5,860 nt of DNA, from the NCBI GenBank assembly GCA_016927675.1, contig JAFGMF010000127.1:1-5860 (forward strand), in the 5' to 3' direction. Within the stretch, counting starts at the first letter, position 1. Each line of letters starts with the position of its first letter. Under the pieces are notes generated by a model, which was not told the DNA's origin, searched no databases, and saw only the letters and a list, made by a program, of their open reading frames with translations. This document shows positions 5,504 to 5,860 of this stretch, in pieces. Position numbers and translations under genes: made by a program. Source of the DNA: Candidatus Cloacimonadota bacterium. Its GTDB lineage: Bacteria > Cloacimonadota > Cloacimonadia > Cloacimonadales > TCS61.

Positions 5504-5525
5504 TGTTCATGACAAAGGAGATTAA

Positions 5526-5860
5526 ATGAAGCTCTTTTTATCGGTATTTATGATCATTATCCTCAGCTTCCAGCTGAGAGCTGCCAGATCAGATGATTTT
5601 GAAACCGGCGATTTTTCCAGTCTTGACTGGCAGATGAACAGCTATACGCCCTGGTTGATCTCTGGTTATCAAGCTGTTCAGGGAAATTTCTGTGCCCGGA
5701 CGGGCTATGTATTAGACGGTCAGATTTCGATTCTTGCATATACTCTGGAGACAACTGAAGTCGGAGAGATAAGTTTCAGCTGGAAAAGCACCCTACTGGG
5801 TAATGATATTTTTGCCTTTTATATTAACAATGTTGAACTTGCTTCACTCTCTGGATATGA
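5526..5860 (+). CDS. Secreted/surface protein, N-terminal part only
   Basis: The frame starts at an ATG with AAGGAG five bases upstream (5515-5520) and stays open for 111 codons to the right edge. Residues 1-20 are a clear signal peptide: MK, then the hydrophobic core LFLSVFMIIILSF, then QLRAARS with a likely cleavage after RA or RAA. The mature protein opens DDFETGDFSSLDWQMNS (residues 23-39), followed by PWLISG, QGNFCARTG, and GEISFSWKS, then FAFYINNVEL. This order (FExGDFSS-x-W, a PW strand, a 'G..SA..G' strand, GEISF, FYI(D/N)) is one I associate with a beta-sandwich, lectin-like or choice-of-anchor-type domain. It recurs at the start of long multidomain extracellular proteins in FCB bacteria, often with a C-terminal sorting signal. 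Here only the first domain is visible, so substrate, length and anchoring are unknown. Confidence 0.8.
   Translation, partial: MKLFLSVFMIIILSFQLRAARSDDFETGDFSSLDWQMNSYTPWLISGYQAVQGNFCARTGYVLDGQISILAYTLETTEVGEISFSWKSTLLGNDIFAFYINNVELASLSGY

Larger units (their letters stand above)
5215..5525. other. Intergenic region downstream of the MATE gene with several structured elements
   Basis: No small coding frame with a ribosome-binding site is seen in these 311 bases. From left to right the region holds a bulged hairpin right after the MATE stop (5229-5252), an unremarkable A+T-rich stretch (5253-5337), a weak promoter-like pair and a palindrome (5338-5368), a C-rich-loop hairpin fused to a terminator (5371-5436), and the leader of the next gene. 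Confidence 0.6.

Noticed and set aside
5409..5525. Terminator as part of a known riboswitch controlling the secreted-protein gene
   Set aside because: No recognised aptamer core (for example c-di-GMP, SAM, TPP or cobalamin consensus) precedes the terminator, and the region before it is too short and A+T-rich; attenuation remains possible but unsupported.
5563..5754. 63-codon minus-strand frame opposite the secreted-protein start
   Set aside because: It overlaps the signal peptide and first domain of a gene with a clear SD and shows no protein-like features.
1..5860. A defence, toxin-antitoxin or biosynthetic system formed by the genes in the window
   Set aside because: The recognised products (nitroreductase, DUF5916 envelope protein, MATE exporter, secreted protein) are individually ordinary and not organised as an operon; no nuclease, toxin, reverse transcriptase, NTPase or methylase is encoded.

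Overview
The window looks like chromosomal DNA of a Gram-negative-type bacterium of the Fibrobacteres-Chlorobi-Bacteroidetes (FCB) kind; a Cloacimonadota-like lineage is my best guess. This is inference. It rests on a CBM9-like/DUF5916 predicted outer-membrane barrel protein, the start of a secreted protein with the 'FETGDFSSLDWQ' style of surface domain, purine-rich Shine-Dalgarno (SD) sequences, moderate G+C with sharp A+T-rich dips, and short degenerate intergenic repeats. No rRNA, tRNA, transposase or CRISPR array is visible.

Layout. Positions 1-588 (minus) hold most of an NfsA/FRP-type flavin nitroreductase whose C-terminus runs off the left edge. Upstream of it on the same strand, 694-933 encodes a 79-residue membrane protein of unknown function in very A+T-rich DNA. 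Positions 958-1230 carry no convincing gene and are packed with degenerate repeats and small hairpins. Positions 1238-3418 (minus) encode a secreted CBM9-like/DUF5916 protein. A 353-base divergent intergenic region (3419-3771) follows, with one good palindrome. Positions 3772-5214 (plus) encode a MATE-family multidrug/Na+ antiporter starting at TTG behind a strong GGGAGG. Positions 5215-5525 hold a post-stop hairpin, an FNR/CRP-like palindrome, a C-rich-loop hairpin abutting an excellent intrinsic terminator, and a weak promoter. Positions 5526-5860 begin a secreted protein cut by the right edge.

How the genes relate. I see no operon that joins them into one pathway. The DUF5916 gene and the MATE gene diverge, and the others have wide gaps. 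The proteins are an oxidoreductase, an inner-membrane exporter and envelope/secreted proteins, and nothing shows that they act together. I do not see a defence, mobile or biosynthetic system. The most interesting feature is not a protein: a compact structured element at 5371-5436 has a hairpin with an apical C-rich loop directly followed by a Rho-independent terminator. This is the architecture of small regulatory RNAs that bind Shine-Dalgarno sequences. The hairpin holds CCTCCC, complementary to the SD of the MATE gene. It is a hypothesis only; a plain MATE terminator preceded by an accessory hairpin would explain most of it.
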